Shown here: piece after piece, positions 1 to 9,392 of the stretch | How the letters are laid out: each line of letters starts with the position of its first letter | How positions within the stretch are numbered: the first letter of the stretch is position 1 | NCBI GenBank assembly: GCA_016715625.1 | Contig: JADJZU010000020.1 | Span: 1 to 64,000, forward strand | Direction: 5' to 3' | DNA: 64,000 nucleotides | DNA from: Bacteroidota bacterium | GTDB lineage: Bacteria; Bacteroidota; Bacteroidia; Chitinophagales; LD1 | The notes under the pieces: generated by a model | What the model was told of the DNA's origin: nothing | Seen by the model: only the letters and a program-made list of their open reading frames with translations | The model's database searches: none | Made by a program: the position numbers and the translations under genes

Positions 1-705
1 ATAGAAAATCTGCAGAAAAAATTTGGAAAGCTATCGGTGCTCAAGGGTGTAGATACGCACTTCAGCACGGGAGATGTGGTGAGTGTGATAGGGCCCAATG
101 GCTCCGGCAAAACCACTATCATCAAAAGCATATTGGGCATGGTAGTGCCTGATCAAGGCGATATATTTTTTAATGATAAAAGCATTGCGCACGACTTCAG
201 TTATCGAAAACACATTGGCTACATGCCGCAGATAGGTCGCTATCCGGAGAATATGAAAATGGGTCAGTTGTTTGATATGATGAAAGACCTGCGCAAAGGG
301 GACGATGTGCTGGAGGATGAGTTGCTGCAGGCGTATCAGTTGCCGTCTATGTATGATAAGCAAATGCGAACCCTGTCGGGTGGCACTACACAAAAAGTAA
401 GTGCAGCATTGGCGTTTTTGTTTAGTCCTCGGGTGCTCATATTGGATGAGCCCACAGCCGGCCTGGATCCGGTAGCGTCTGAAATTCTAAAAGCCAAAAT
501 ACTGAAAGCAAAAGGAGAAGGTCGGCTGGTGATTATTACCTCGCACATTATGAGCGAAGTGGAGGAAATGGCCGATAAAATTATGTATTTGTACGAAGGG
601 AAAATCAATTTTTACAAAACAATTGCTGCGCTGAAAGCCGAAACCGGAGAAGAAAAACTGAGCCGGGCCATTGCCAGCATTATGACACAAAACGCCCATG
701 CTTAA
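1..705 (+). CDS. nosF: ABC transporter ATP-binding protein, NosF-like (5' end cut by window)
   Basis: The reading frame is open from base 1, so the true start lies before the window. The sequence carries an ABC nucleotide-binding domain: Walker A GPNGSGKTT, signature LSGGTTQKV, Walker B with LILDEPTAGLDP, and a switch His in ITSHIMSEVEE. The SGGT(T/R)QK form of the signature is typical of NosF, the ATPase that with NosY and NosD supports copper-site assembly of nitrous oxide reductase. It overlaps the next gene, a NosY-like permease, by 8 nt, so the two are co-transcribed. NosD would be expected upstream, outside the window. It could also be another ABC-2 type exporter ATPase; the pairing favours NosF but does not prove it. 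Confidence 0.8.
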   Translation: MENLQKKFGKLSVLKGVDTHFSTGDVVSVIGPNGSGKTTIIKSILGMVVPDQGDIFFNDKSIAHDFSYRKHIGYMPQIGRYPENMKMGQLFDMMKDLRKGDDVLEDELLQAYQLPSMYDKQMRTLSGGTTQKVSAALAFLFSPRVLILDEPTAGLDPVASEILKAKILKAKGEGRLVIITSHIMSEVEEMADKIMYLYEGKINFYKTIAALKAETGEEKLSRAIASIMTQNAHA

Positions 706-1462
706 GATTAGCAAATACATCATCTACGATATTCTGCGCAGCAAGGTGCTCATCGCCTATACCTTGTTTCTGCTGCTCATTTCGTTTGCGCTATTTTATC
801 TGGAGAATGACAGCGCCAAAAGTCTGGTGAGTTTATTGAGTGTAGTGCTCATCATAGTCCCGCTCATCAGTGTGGTGTTTGCTACCACTTATTTTTATAA
901 CGCCTACGAATTTATAGAGCTGTTGGTGGCGCAGCCGCTCTCGCGCAATACGATATTGTTGGGCGAGTTTATAGGGGTATCCTTTTCTATGGTGGCTGCA
1001 TTCGGTGTTGGAGTGGGATTGCCGGTGTTGCTGTATGTGCCCGATGCTACGGGCATGGTTTTGGTGATGTCCGGTGTAGCGGTTACACTCTGCTTTGTAT
1101 CCATTGCCTTTTTTTCTTCGGTGGCCATGCGCGACAAAGCCAAAGGAATTGGCTTGTCGCTGATGCTCTGGTTTTACTTTGCTGTCATTTACGATGCCAT
1201 TGTGTTGGGCATTTTATTTTCATTTAGCGATTATCCGCTCGATAAGGCAGTGATAGCACTGGCCTCATTGAATCCGATAGACATGGTTTTCGTATTATGG
1301 TCCCTACGCTGGATATCAGCGCGCTGATGGGCTTCACCGGTGCGGTGTACAAACAATTCTTTGGAAACAACTTTGGCTTGTTTTATACCGCTGGCATTAT
1401 GCTGGTGTGTGGCCGTACCTTTGGCCATTGCCGTGCGCATATTCAAGACCAAGAACCTGTAA
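698..1462 (+). CDS. nosY: ABC-2 permease, NosY-like, with two apparent frameshifts
   Basis: This is an integral membrane protein with about six hydrophobic segments, partner of the preceding ATPase. The first frame runs from ATG 698 to about 1290 and includes the NosY-like stretch QPLSRNTILLGEF. The match then moves to a second frame (LDISALMGFTGAVYKQFFG, about 1305-1400) and a third ending in AVRIFKTKNL with stop TAA 1460-1462. Joined, the protein is about 254 residues, normal for the family. Two compensable single-base shifts in an otherwise conserved gene look like sequence errors, but real inactivation cannot be excluded. The gene converges on the minus-strand DUF1254 gene with 17 nt between them. 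Confidence 0.65.
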
Positions 1463-1479
1463 TGTTTTTGCTATGCTTT

Positions 1480-1991
1480 TTAATGCCCATCGGGCGAGGA
1501 AGCGCTGACTGTAAACCTCGGCTGAATTCTTTTGGCCTGCGCAGCCTGTGCAGCATTGGTCACTAACAGGCGCATCAGTATAACACCACGTTTTGTTTTG
1601 GCCACCACACCGTGCGGGCCTTTGTTGTGCGCCTTGAGGCGAATGGAATAGTTTTTGGCCATGCCGTGCAGGTTGTTGCTCACGAAGAAGGGCTGCGTGG
1701 TATTATCATAAAAAGCAAGCGAGCAGTATTGCGATGTATCGGGAAACGCCTCGGATAATCAGGTCGTGGTCCGACACATCATAGAAACAGGCACTGGAAA
1801 TAAAGTCGGATTGGGTACACCACCTTTGCGCATCCGCGCATCGGGTTGCTGACATGTATCACCGTGTTCACCGGTTGTAGTTGAGAAACTGTGCGATGGC
1901 AAAATAATATGAGGCTCAAAGAGAATAAACAAATGTTGGTGATAGCCACGATACAGGAATATGAAGAGAAAAACACGACTGATTATTTCAT
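1480..1991 (-). pseudogene. DUF1254-type membrane-anchored protein, multiply frameshifted
   Basis: No single frame covers the gene, but consecutive frames read as the small DUF1254 family: a hydrophobic N-terminus, then NTVIHVSNPMRG, ACFYDVSDHDLIIRG, DTSQYCSLAFYDNTTQPFF, and a C-terminal part with KTKRGVILMRLL before stop at 1480. The putative ATG at 1991 overlaps the stop of the upstream DUF1214 gene as ATGA, the usual layout for this pair. At least four frame changes occur in about 510 nt. Function is unknown; DUF1254 and DUF1214 proteins often occur together. Because neighbouring genes show the same damage, indel errors are as likely as decay. Confidence 0.5.
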
Positions 1992-2569
1992 AAAGCGTTC
2001 GTGTTTTTAATAGTAGGCAAAGACGATTTTTCCAAGCCCGAAAGGAAATCGGTTTCAGCCCTGTAGATCTTTAATACCAAATTGAATTTTGCGTCTTTGG
2101 GGTGGGCAGCCAATTGGCGTGCCTTTGTTTATGCGAAAGATGAATGGTAAAATTGCCCGCACTACCGCCTGTTTTCAGGTTACTGCGCTGTTAAAGGCGC
2201 AATGATTGAATCATTGGGAATTAAATACAAATCGGTGCCATACGCGGTAATGCTCCAATACCTGGCCCGAATCTGATGGATGTTTCCTTGCAATACATAA
2301 TCTTGTTCCGAAGTCAATCGTTCTTTCTGCGCATCTTTTGTAGCCACCAGATAAATAGCTTCGGTGCCGGGCAGGGCAAACAAAGCGAAGGTTGTTATCT
2401 GCGCGGTCAGCAGCGGGTCGGTTCCCAGCGGTAAGTTTTTACTTCCTTTCCAACAGCCGTTTTCAAAAAAGGCGTTGCTGTGTTCTACATCGGCTATTCG
2501 GTAAATAGCGATGCCCACACCCAAGAGCAAGGCGGCACCTACAAAAGCAAAGCGTTTTAGTTTTTTCAA
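1988..2569 (-). pseudogene. DUF1214 domain protein with two frameshifts
   Basis: It starts at ATG 2569 with a hydrophobic N-terminal anchor (KRFAFVGAALLLGVGIAIYR) and contains the DUF1214 hallmark RYWSITAYGTDLYLIPN. The frame stops at 2180 after LTAQ. The family match continues one base off with LKTGGSAGNFTIHLSH and ANWLPTP, then in a third frame with KFNLVLKIYRAETDFL, ending at stop 1988-1990. The joined length of about 190 residues is normal for the short Bacteroidota version. It lies 11 nt downstream of the flavin monooxygenase stop and overlaps the DUF1254 start, so one transcript probably covers SDR, monooxygenase, DUF1214 and DUF1254. The domain's function is not established. Confidence 0.6.
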
Positions 2570-2580
2570 AGTGTGTGCGT

Positions 2581-4042
2581 CTACTTAAATTCTAAGTACT
2601 CATCAATCAGCTTGCCGTATTTCAGTATCAGTGAATCTTTCAAATAGTTTTGATATCATCTTCCACGGTGCTTGGAGCCCTGACGCGGCAAGGCATCCTT
2701 GGCACGCAGAATGTAGCCGGCATCAAAGTCGAGCAGAGGCTGCGATGTAAATTTGCTTTTGTCAAATATGGGGGTGCACACCGCATACCGGTGCTTATCC
2801 ATATAATTCAAAATCTTGGTAACATAATCGCAATTCAGGTCGCACTTAAGCGTCCATGATGAATTGGTGTAGCCAATAGCCACTGCAAAATTGGGAATGT
2901 CAAGGAACATAACGCCCCGGTAGCAGTGAATGTCCCTAGCCTACCGATTGGCCGTTTACATGCATCGTCATGCCACCCAGCAGCTGTACTTTCAGACCTG
3001 TGGCCGTTACAATAATATCGGCCTCCAGTACTTTTCCGGAGCTCAGGAGTATACCCCGCTCCGTAAATTTTTCAATAGTATCGGTGACCACTTCTGCGCT
3101 GCCCGACTTAATGGCTTTAAACAAATCGGCATCGGGCACTACGCACAATCGCTGGTCCCAGGGATTGTATTTGGGGTCAAAGTGCTTCATATCATAGCCA
3201 TCCCCCATTTCTTTTTTCACGCCTTTGAGAATAAACTTTTTGATAGCCTGCGGCCAGGTGCGCGCTGCGTTGTAAAAAGCGAGGGCTATCAAAATGTTTT
3301 TCCAGCGGGTGATGCTATAGGCCAACTTGGCGGGTAATACTTTCTTTAAAAAGTTAGCCACCACATCTTCGCTGGGTAAAGTGGCCACATAGGTGGGCGA
3401 GCGCTGCAGCATGGTTACCTTCTGTGCGCGCTTGGCCATTTCGGGCACCAGCGTTACGGCCGTGGCTCCGCTGCCAATCACCACTACTTTTTTGTTGTCG
3501 TAGTTCAAGGAAGTGTCCCATTTCTGCGGATGTACAATGGTGCCTTTAAAGTTTTCGCTGCCGGCAAATTTGGGTTCATAGCCGCTGGCATAATCGTAGT
3601 AGCCGCTGCAGGTAAATAAAAAACCACATTGAATTTTAGGAGCGGCAACAAGTCCATTGTCGGCCAGGGTGATGGTCCAGCGTTTGTCGGTGTCGGACCA
3701 GGAAGCATCTACTACCTTGTGATTGTATTGTATCTTTTTGTCGATACCAAATTTAGCAGCCGTGTCCTTTATGTATTGAAGTATAGAAGGACCATCGGCT
3801 ATGGCTTTGGCATTTACCCAGGGGTTAAACGAAAAGCCCAGCGTATACATATCCGAATCGGAGCGAATGCCCGGATACTTAAATAAATCCCAGGTGCCGC
3901 CTAATGTGGAACGCGCCTCCAGCACGGTGTAGGATTTGCCCGCGCATTTGCTCTGGATGTGATAAGCCGCCCCAATGCCCGAAAGCCCGGCTCCTACAAT
4001 AATGACATCATACCATGGAATGTTTTGTGTTTGCATATACAA
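2581..4042 (-). pseudogene. Flavin-containing monooxygenase (BVMO-like), frameshifted near the C-terminus
   Basis: An FAD- and NAD(P)H-dependent monooxygenase. The N-terminus has the FAD Rossmann motif VGAGLSGIGAAYH followed by LEARSTLGGTWDLFKYPGI, and a second nucleotide-binding motif VVIGSGATAVTL lies mid-protein, both standard for flavin monooxygenases and Baeyer-Villiger enzymes. The main frame ends at 2936. The conserved tail continues in other frames: CYRGVMFLDIPNFAVAIGY, TNSSWTLKCDL, then DSLILKYGKLIDEYLEF with stop 2581-2583. At least two or three indels are needed. The start at 4042 is 3 nt after the SDR gene. The pair suggests oxidation of a lipid or ketone, but the substrate cannot be told from sequence. 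Confidence 0.75.
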
Positions 4043-4045
4043 GAA

Positions 4046-4867
4046 TTACGAAAGTTTTTTCCGAACCGCCTCCACCTGGTGCTGTATAATTTTATTGATG
4101 AGCCGTCCGCCCCAACGGGGAAATAAGCGGGTGACAAAATCGAGCTGATGGGCCTCGCTGCCAATGAGTATTTTCTGCCGGCCTTTTTGAATACCCTGCA
4201 GAATGACCTGCGCGGCATAATCGGGGCTCAGTTTCAAAAACTGCTTGTGAAACGCATCGTGCGTTTCTTTATAGTCAATAGAATTTTTGGCAATGTTGGT
4301 GTTGATACCACCGGGGTGCACACTGTATACGGTGAGGGGCGAGTTCACGTATTCCTGCTGCAGCGATTGATTGAGCCCATGCACCGCAAACTTAGACGCG
4401 CAATAGGCCGAGGACAGCGCAATGCCGGTGAGCCCGAACACACTTGATATATTAACCAATGCTGCTTCGGGCTGCTTTAATAGGTGCGGCACAAAGGCGC
4501 GGCTGCCATACAGCACGCCATAAAAATTGATGTCCATAACCTGTTCAAAATGGTTCAGGTCTATTTCGGCAAATGGATAATCGCCTAATCCTATGCCTGC
4601 ATTATTGACTACCACATCTACCCGGCCAAAGCGATGAATAACCGCTTCGGCAAACTGCTCCATCCGTTCGCGGTGGGATACATCAAACACAGATTCAAAA
4701 ACATCGGTGGGCGGTGGCAACTGCGCAATGGTTTGTTGCAGGGCTGCGGCATTATAATCGTTCAAAGCCAGCTTGGCTCCCTGCGATGCCCAGGCAACGG
4801 CCAGCGCGCGGCCTATGCCCGAACCGGCACCGGTGATGACCACTACTTTGTTTTTAAAATCTTTCAT
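4046..4867 (-). CDS. SDR family oxidoreductase
   Basis: Intact 273-residue classical short-chain dehydrogenase/reductase. Visible are the cofactor motif TGAGSGIGRA near residue 12, NNAG near residue 90, the catalytic Ser in ISSVFG and the YCASK (YxxxK) pair near residue 157, followed by HPGGINTN. The length and the long C-terminal tail fit the classical group. It is the first gene of the minus-strand SDR, monooxygenase, DUF1214, DUF1254 cluster. An SDR next to a BVMO-like enzyme often interconverts the alcohol and ketone used by the monooxygenase; that role is inferred here. Cofactor preference was not determined. Confidence 0.85.
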   Translation of the reverse strand: MKDFKNKVVVITGAGSGIGRALAVAWASQGAKLALNDYNAAALQQTIAQLPPPTDVFESVFDVSHRERMEQFAEAVIHRFGRVDVVVNNAGIGLGDYPFAEIDLNHFEQVMDINFYGVLYGSRAFVPHLLKQPEAALVNISSVFGLTGIALSSAYCASKFAVHGLNQSLQQEYVNSPLTVYSVHPGGINTNIAKNSIDYKETHDAFHKQFLKLSPDYAAQVILQGIQKGRQKILIGSEAHQLDFVTRLFPRWGGRLINKIIQHQVEAVRKKLS

Positions 4868-5003
4868 GCCGCATAGCTTTATACAACTAATATACTAATT
4901 AAGCTCACTGGCATCTGCTATAGCTTAGATAGGCATCGCGCAATTATACCCTGTATCTATACCCCCACTTCCGTAATGGAAAAAAGAAATAGCCTTTCAA
5001 TGT

Positions 5004-6493
5004 CTATTGCCCACCAATAACCAATGAAACAGGTTTGTGATTTATGTTGCTGCTGAGGTGATAGAGCCCGGCTGCCCATCCCTGCGTATCGATAGTGGTG
5101 GTTCCAACAACCGATTGACTAAAAACAACGCGGCCATACAGATCCGTAATGCTTATGGTTGCCGGATGTTCTGTTTGCAGGTACAATTCACTTTGTGCCG
5201 GGTTGGGGTAAGCCAGGATTGTTTTTTCTGTGGCAATGTATGGGGCAGCCGATGGTGCATCTGTAACGCGCCAGAGCACATCACCCAGGTTGTTATAATT
5301 AGCGTTGAAATAGAGCGAGTTGTTATATGATCTAAAAGAGAGTAATGAGTTTAAAGGACTGGAATTCGGAGCAATAGCAGGTTTAAGCATTTTGTACCAG
5401 CTGTGGTTCCGTCTGTCATCCAAAGTTCAAGCCATTGGTGTCATCTAAGGCATTAAAATAGAGTTTACCGTTAAATACCCTAGGGAACTGAAGTTACTAC
5501 ATAGAGAATTTGTAGGATGAATGTTTTTTTACCATTTGCGTGCCGGCCGTAGTGCCGTCTGTTGACCCAAAGTCCTCGCCATTGGTGCCATCATCAGCCC
5601 TGAAATAGAGTTTGTTATTAAAGAGCTAAAATCTACGGGCGGAAGAGCCATCTGAGGGATGAATGTTTTTACCATTTGTGTGCCTATACTGCTACCGTCT
5701 GTCACCCAAAGTTCTCTGCCATTGGTGCCGTCATCAGCAGTCGTATAGATTTGGTTGTTAAAGAGAATCAACTTAGTGGGTTCAGAGTGCCAGTCGTGAT
5801 GGATGTTTTTACCATTTGTGTGCCCACGCTGAGTACCATCTGTTTCCCAAAGTTCGACACCATTCACTAGCTACCAAATCAACCGTTGGTAGTTCCATCT
5901 GATACCCATAGATCATTACCATTAATACCATCATTGGCGCTGAAATAGAGTTCATTGTTGAAGAGGAAAAAAAGTTCGTGTACCAGTCCGGAAGCACCAA
6001 TGTTCCTTACCATTTGGTGCCGTCATTGCCGTCACCCAAAGTTCTGCCCAATTGGTTGTCATCAGCACTGAAAAAGAGTTGGTTATTAAATAGGGTAAAG
6101 TTCTCAGGGTTAGAGCTTCCGGACGGATTAATATTTTTTACCATTTGTGTGCCGGCCGTAGTGCCGTCTGTTACCCAAAGTTCACTGCCATTGGATACCG
6201 TTATCAGCACTGAAATAGAGATTGTTATTCAAGATGGTAAAATCAGCTGCGAAAGAGTCTCCGCCCGGATTAATGTTTTTGACCAAAACAGTACCTGCGG
6301 TGGTGCCATCAGTGCTCCAAAGCCCGCCACTAATGCTGCCGCTGTCTGCTGCCATAAAGAGTTTATTGTCGTAGACTATGCTCTCACCCGTTGGTCTAAT
6401 CTGCGCCACAAATTCAACGGTTTGGGCGGTGGAGGTTATTGCGCAAGTAAAGAATACGATGAAAAAGAGCATGTGGCGATTAGAAAACTGCAT
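5004..6493 (-). pseudogene. Secreted ELWxTDGT-repeat protein with T9SS sorting tail, multiply frameshifted
   Basis: Starts at ATG 6493 with a signal peptide (MLFFIVFFTCAITSTAQ). Then come about eight repeats of roughly 45-50 residues built on the motif ELWVTDGTTAGTQMVKNI followed by LFNNQLFFSADD. It ends with a type A type IX secretion sorting domain beginning AYPNPAQSELYLQ and stopping at 5004. The product should be exported by Sec, moved across the outer membrane by the T9SS and attached to the surface or released. At least five frame changes break it, so no frame is longer than about 140 codons. The repetitive DNA makes it prone to assembly error; genuine decay is the alternative. Repeats of this kind are common in Bacteroidota and their function is not known. 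Confidence 0.7.
5400..6370 (-). repeat. Tandem ELWxTDGT coding repeats, about 8 units of 140-150 nt
   Basis: On the plus strand the recurring signal is the series accatttgtgtgcc, then gtgccgtctgt(t/c)acccaaagtt, then a variable part ending in tgaaatagagtt. Units are seen near 6300, 6160, 6010, 5880, 5810, 5680, 5540 and 5400. They are coding repeats inside the secreted protein gene, and the frame is lost between several of them. Confidence 0.7.
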
Positions 6494-6569
6494 ATGGTTT
6501 GGGTTTTACTTATGAAATTAAAAAAACTAAGTGGTAGCACTCTCTGCAAAGCCAGCGGATGATTTATTA

Positions 6570-7844
6570 TCAGAAAGAACTGCCATACAGTTGATGCGCT
6601 TCGCGTTCCAGTGCTTCGCGATGATTGGGGTGAGCAATCGCAATCAGTGCTTTGGCGCGCTGCGCAATATTTTTCCCGTATAAATCGGCTACTCCGTATT
6701 CTGTGGCTACATAATGCACATGCGCGCGGGTGGTTACCACACCGGCCCCTGATTTTAAAACAGGAACAATTTTAGAATTGCCTTTGCCGGTCACTGAGCC
6801 CAGCGCAATAATCGGTTTGCCGCCTTCGCTGAGAGCTGCACCCCGTATAAAATCCATTTGACCGCCCACACCGCTATAAATTTCGGTGCCTATGGAATCG
6901 GCACACACCTGCCCGGTTAAATCAATTTCAATAGCACTGTTAATGGCAGTTACTTTATTGTTTTTGCGAATGACGGTGGTGTCGTTTACATACGCCACAT
7001 CCAGCATGGCTACTTCCGGGTTATCGTGAATAAAATCGTAAAGCGCGCGGGTGCCCATGGCAAAGGAAGAAACGATTCGGCCCGGATGTTTTGTTTTGGC
7101 CTTGCCATTAATGACACCGCTCTTGACCAAGGGCAATATGCCATCGCTGAACATTTCGGTGTGTACGCCCAGGTTTTTATGGTTTCCTAAAAACGACAGC
7201 ACCGCGTTGGGGATGCCGCCAATGCCCATTTGCAGCGTGGCTCCATCTTCTACCAGCGCGGCAACGTGCTGGCCGATGGCTTTTTCGGTATCGCTTATTT
7301 CGCTGATGGCGCATTCGTGCAGGGCATCTTCGGCATATACTGCCGCGGCTATTTTAGAATGATGGATAAAGCCATCGCCCTGTGCGCGCGGCATGTGGGG
7401 GTTTACGAGGGCAATTATTTTTTGCGCCACATCGCAGGCGGCTTTGGCAATGTCGACCGAAATGCCCAGCGAGCAAAAACCATGCGCATCGGGCGGGCTT
7501 ACTTGTACAATGGCCACATCAATAGGAAACTTGCCCGAACGCATATAGAGCGGTATCTCGCTTAAAAACATGGGGATATATTGCACATGCGTATCGTTGA
7601 TATACGGGCGCACATTTTTGCCCACAAAAAACGCATTGACCCGGAAGGCACCGGAATAAGCCGGGTTGGCGTAAGGAGCGGTGCCTTCGGTGTGCAGATG
7701 GGTGAGTTCTACATTTTTTAGCTCGGCATGGCGGGCACTCAGGGCGTCTACCAATCGCTGCGGAGTGGCGCAGCCACCTTGTATAAATACCCGTTGGTTA
7801 TTTTGAATCAGCGAAACGGCTTCTTCGGCAGTTATAAATTTCAT
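6570..7844 (-). CDS. Acetyl-CoA hydrolase/4-hydroxybutyrate CoA-transferase family protein
   Basis: 424-residue CoA-transferase. I place the start at ATG 7844 (MKFITAEEAV); the open frame extends upstream to 7970, but that stretch has no family resemblance and runs across the divergent promoter region. Family motifs include GIGGIPNAVLSFLG, HTEMFSDG (the Glu here is probably the one that forms the glutamyl-CoA intermediate) and SGVGGQMDFIRGA. Members move CoA between acetate, propionate, butyrate or 4-hydroxybutyrate and their thioesters in the cytoplasm. It is divergent from the DUF1761 gene and stands upstream of the ELWxTDGT gene on the same strand. The exact substrate is not determinable here. 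Confidence 0.85.
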   Translation of the reverse strand: MKFITAEEAVSLIQNNQRVFIQGGCATPQRLVDALSARHAELKNVELTHLHTEGTAPYANPAYSGAFRVNAFFVGKNVRPYINDTHVQYIPMFLSEIPLYMRSGKFPIDVAIVQVSPPDAHGFCSLGISVDIAKAACDVAQKIIALVNPHMPRAQGDGFIHHSKIAAAVYAEDALHECAISEISDTEKAIGQHVAALVEDGATLQMGIGGIPNAVLSFLGNHKNLGVHTEMFSDGILPLVKSGVINGKAKTKHPGRIVSSFAMGTRALYDFIHDNPEVAMLDVAYVNDTTVIRKNNKVTAINSAIEIDLTGQVCADSIGTEIYSGVGGQMDFIRGAALSEGGKPIIALGSVTGKGNSKIVPVLKSGAGVVTTRAHVHYVATEYGVADLYGKNIAQRAKALIAIAHPNHREALEREAHQLYGSSF

Positions 7845-7963
7845 AAGCAAATGTGAAGTGTAAACATAAGCGAAAGCAGCATTGCTGCAGCAGCAGACCA
7901 CCGAGGGCGGAGTGTGCGGATTGGTTAAAGGGGTTATTTTCGGAGGAACTAAAACCAATAACA

Positions 7964-8467
7964 ATGGCAAAAATTAATCCTCTGGTGGCTGCCGTAGCAG
8001 CCCTTATACCCCTCGTGCTCGGCATGGTGTGGTACAGTTCCAAAGTATTCGGCAATGCCTGGATGGCCGGTGCAGGCCTTACCCCCGAAGATGCCAAAAC
8101 CAAAATGAACATGCCCTTGGTGTTCGGGCTCACCTACGTCTACAGCTTTTTGATAGCCGTGTCGCTGCATTTTACCACCATTCACCAATTTGGTTTTGAT
8201 GCCTTGCTGATTCCGGAAATGAACCACCCCGTATCGGAGCAGGCGATTGCCACGGCTAAGTCGCTCTATGCTGATTTTGGCACCAGCTTCCGCACGGCCC
8301 GCCACGGAGCCATCCACGGCACCATTACGGGCATCTTTTTTGTGCTGCCCATTATTGCCATTGGAGGCCTGTTTGAATTTCGCGGCTGGAAATACATTCT
8401 TATCAGTGCCGGCTACTGGATTGTAAGCTGCGCCTTGATGGGTGCGGTGATTTGTCAGTTTGCGTAA
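7964..8467 (+). CDS. DUF1761 family membrane protein
   Basis: 167-residue integral membrane protein. The start at ATG 7964 (MAKINPLVAAVAALIPLVLG) is chosen because GGAGG at 7942-7946 sits upstream and the first residues fit the family; the frame is open further upstream without support. Four hydrophobic segments and the N-terminal GMVWYSSKVFGNAWM motif are characteristic of DUF1761, whose function is unknown. It is a single-gene unit: divergent from the CoA-transferase gene and followed by a strong terminator at 8487. Confidence 0.8.
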   Translation: MAKINPLVAAVAALIPLVLGMVWYSSKVFGNAWMAGAGLTPEDAKTKMNMPLVFGLTYVYSFLIAVSLHFTTIHQFGFDALLIPEMNHPVSEQAIATAKSLYADFGTSFRTARHGAIHGTITGIFFVLPIIAIGGLFEFRGWKYILISAGYWIVSCALMGAVICQFA

Positions 8468-8486
8468 GTTGTCTGTCAACAAAAAA

Positions 8487-8521
8487 AGCGAGCCGACCTT
8501 TTGGGTTGGCTCGCTTTTTTT
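8487..8521. terminator. Bidirectional intrinsic terminator
   Basis: A 12-bp stem, agcgagccgacc (8487-8498) against ggttggctcgct (8504-8515), with a 5-nt loop, is followed by seven Ts and preceded by a run of As. It lies between the DUF1761 gene and the convergent small membrane protein gene and should stop transcription from both. Confidence 0.85.
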
Positions 8522-8538
8522 ACAAAAAGTCAATAGCG

Positions 8539-8871
8539 CTATTTCGGCTTCTTCGCCACCCAAACCGCCCCAAGGGGTAACACCACTATCACCAATACAC
8601 AAATGTAGTTGAGCTCCTGTGCCAGCGTATAACTGTGCCAGGCGCACAGAGCATGATAAAAAAACGGATACAATGCCCCGCACAAATACAAGGGCAGCGT
8701 AAACGGATTTTTTTTCAGCAGCACCGACACCAGGCAGGTGGAGTAACCCACCAAATGGATAAGATGCGACAGGGTGCTTTCGCTGCTAAAAGGAGCCAGC
8801 AAGCCATACACATGCACTCCCACACAAATAGCGAGGAAGGCGGCCAATAAAACTTTAACGGTTGTGTTCAT
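8539..8871 (-). CDS. Small four-helix membrane protein, unknown
   Basis: 110-residue protein made almost entirely of hydrophobic segments: about residues 7-27, 38-50, 57-72 and 88-103, with a lysine-rich end (VAKKPK). I do not recognise the family. It is convergent with the DUF1761 gene across the terminator and divergent from the DUF2177 gene with a 36-nt gap, so the two divergent genes may share a promoter region. No catalytic motif is visible. Confidence 0.6.
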   Translation of the reverse strand: MNTTVKVLLAAFLAICVGVHVYGLLAPFSSESTLSHLIHLVGYSTCLVSVLLKKNPFTLPLYLCGALYPFFYHALCAWHSYTLAQELNYICVLVIVVLPLGAVWVAKKPK

Positions 8872-8907
8872 GTTTTAAAAGTAGTTTTCCTTCTTAAAAT
8901 AAGAACC

Positions 8908-9315
8908 ATGCATACCCTGTTCCTTTACCTCACCACTACGGTTATCTTCTTTGCTGTCGATATGCTGTGGATAGGCTTTATTGCCCGCAATTTTTACCGC
9001 GAAAAACTGGCGTTTGTGTTTACAGGCGAGGTCAACTGGCCGGCAGCCATTATCTTTTATCTGTTCTACATAGCGGGTATTCTCTACTTTGCGGTTACTC
9101 CCGCGCTCAAAGGCAGCCAGTGGCAGCTTGCACTTTTAAACGGTGCTATACTGGGTGGCTTGTGCTATGCCACCTACGACCTCACCAATATGGCCACCAT
9201 TAAGCAGTGGCCCCTCATTGTGGTAGTGGTAGACATTGCCTGGGGAATTGTTTTGACGGGTTCGGTATCGGTGCTATCGTACCTGGCGGCCACCAGGTTC
9301 GGCTTAAGCGTATAG
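8908..9315 (+). CDS. DUF2177 family membrane protein
   Basis: 135-residue integral membrane protein with four hydrophobic segments. The family pattern is clear: an acidic residue in the first helix (FFAVDMLWIGFIARNFY), then YATYDLTNMATIKQWP in the third segment, then DIAWG in the last. The length is normal. DUF2177 proteins have no established function. It stands alone, about 78 nt upstream of gcvH. Confidence 0.85.
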   Translation: MHTLFLYLTTTVIFFAVDMLWIGFIARNFYREKLAFVFTGEVNWPAAIIFYLFYIAGILYFAVTPALKGSQWQLALLNGAILGGLCYATYDLTNMATIKQWPLIVVVVDIAWGIVLTGSVSVLSYLAATRFGLSV

Positions 9316-9392
9316 ACGACTGACGCTTGTCACCTGCAAACTTCCAATACGTTTCTATATTCGCCCATCATTAAAACTTAAACTAAACTATC

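Noticed and set aside
1480..1683. Independent 67-codon gene
   Set aside because: The peptide fits the C-terminal end of the DUF1254 protein whose earlier parts lie in other frames just upstream.
5400..6370. Regular repeats that could suggest a CRISPR array
   Set aside because: Unit length is about 140-150 nt, units are diverged and each codes for the same ELWxTDGT motif; there are no short identical repeats with unique spacers.
7845..7970. Longer N-terminus of the CoA-transferase
   Set aside because: The extra 42 codons overlap the promoter side of the divergent DUF1761 gene and show no family match; MKFITAEEAV is the natural start.
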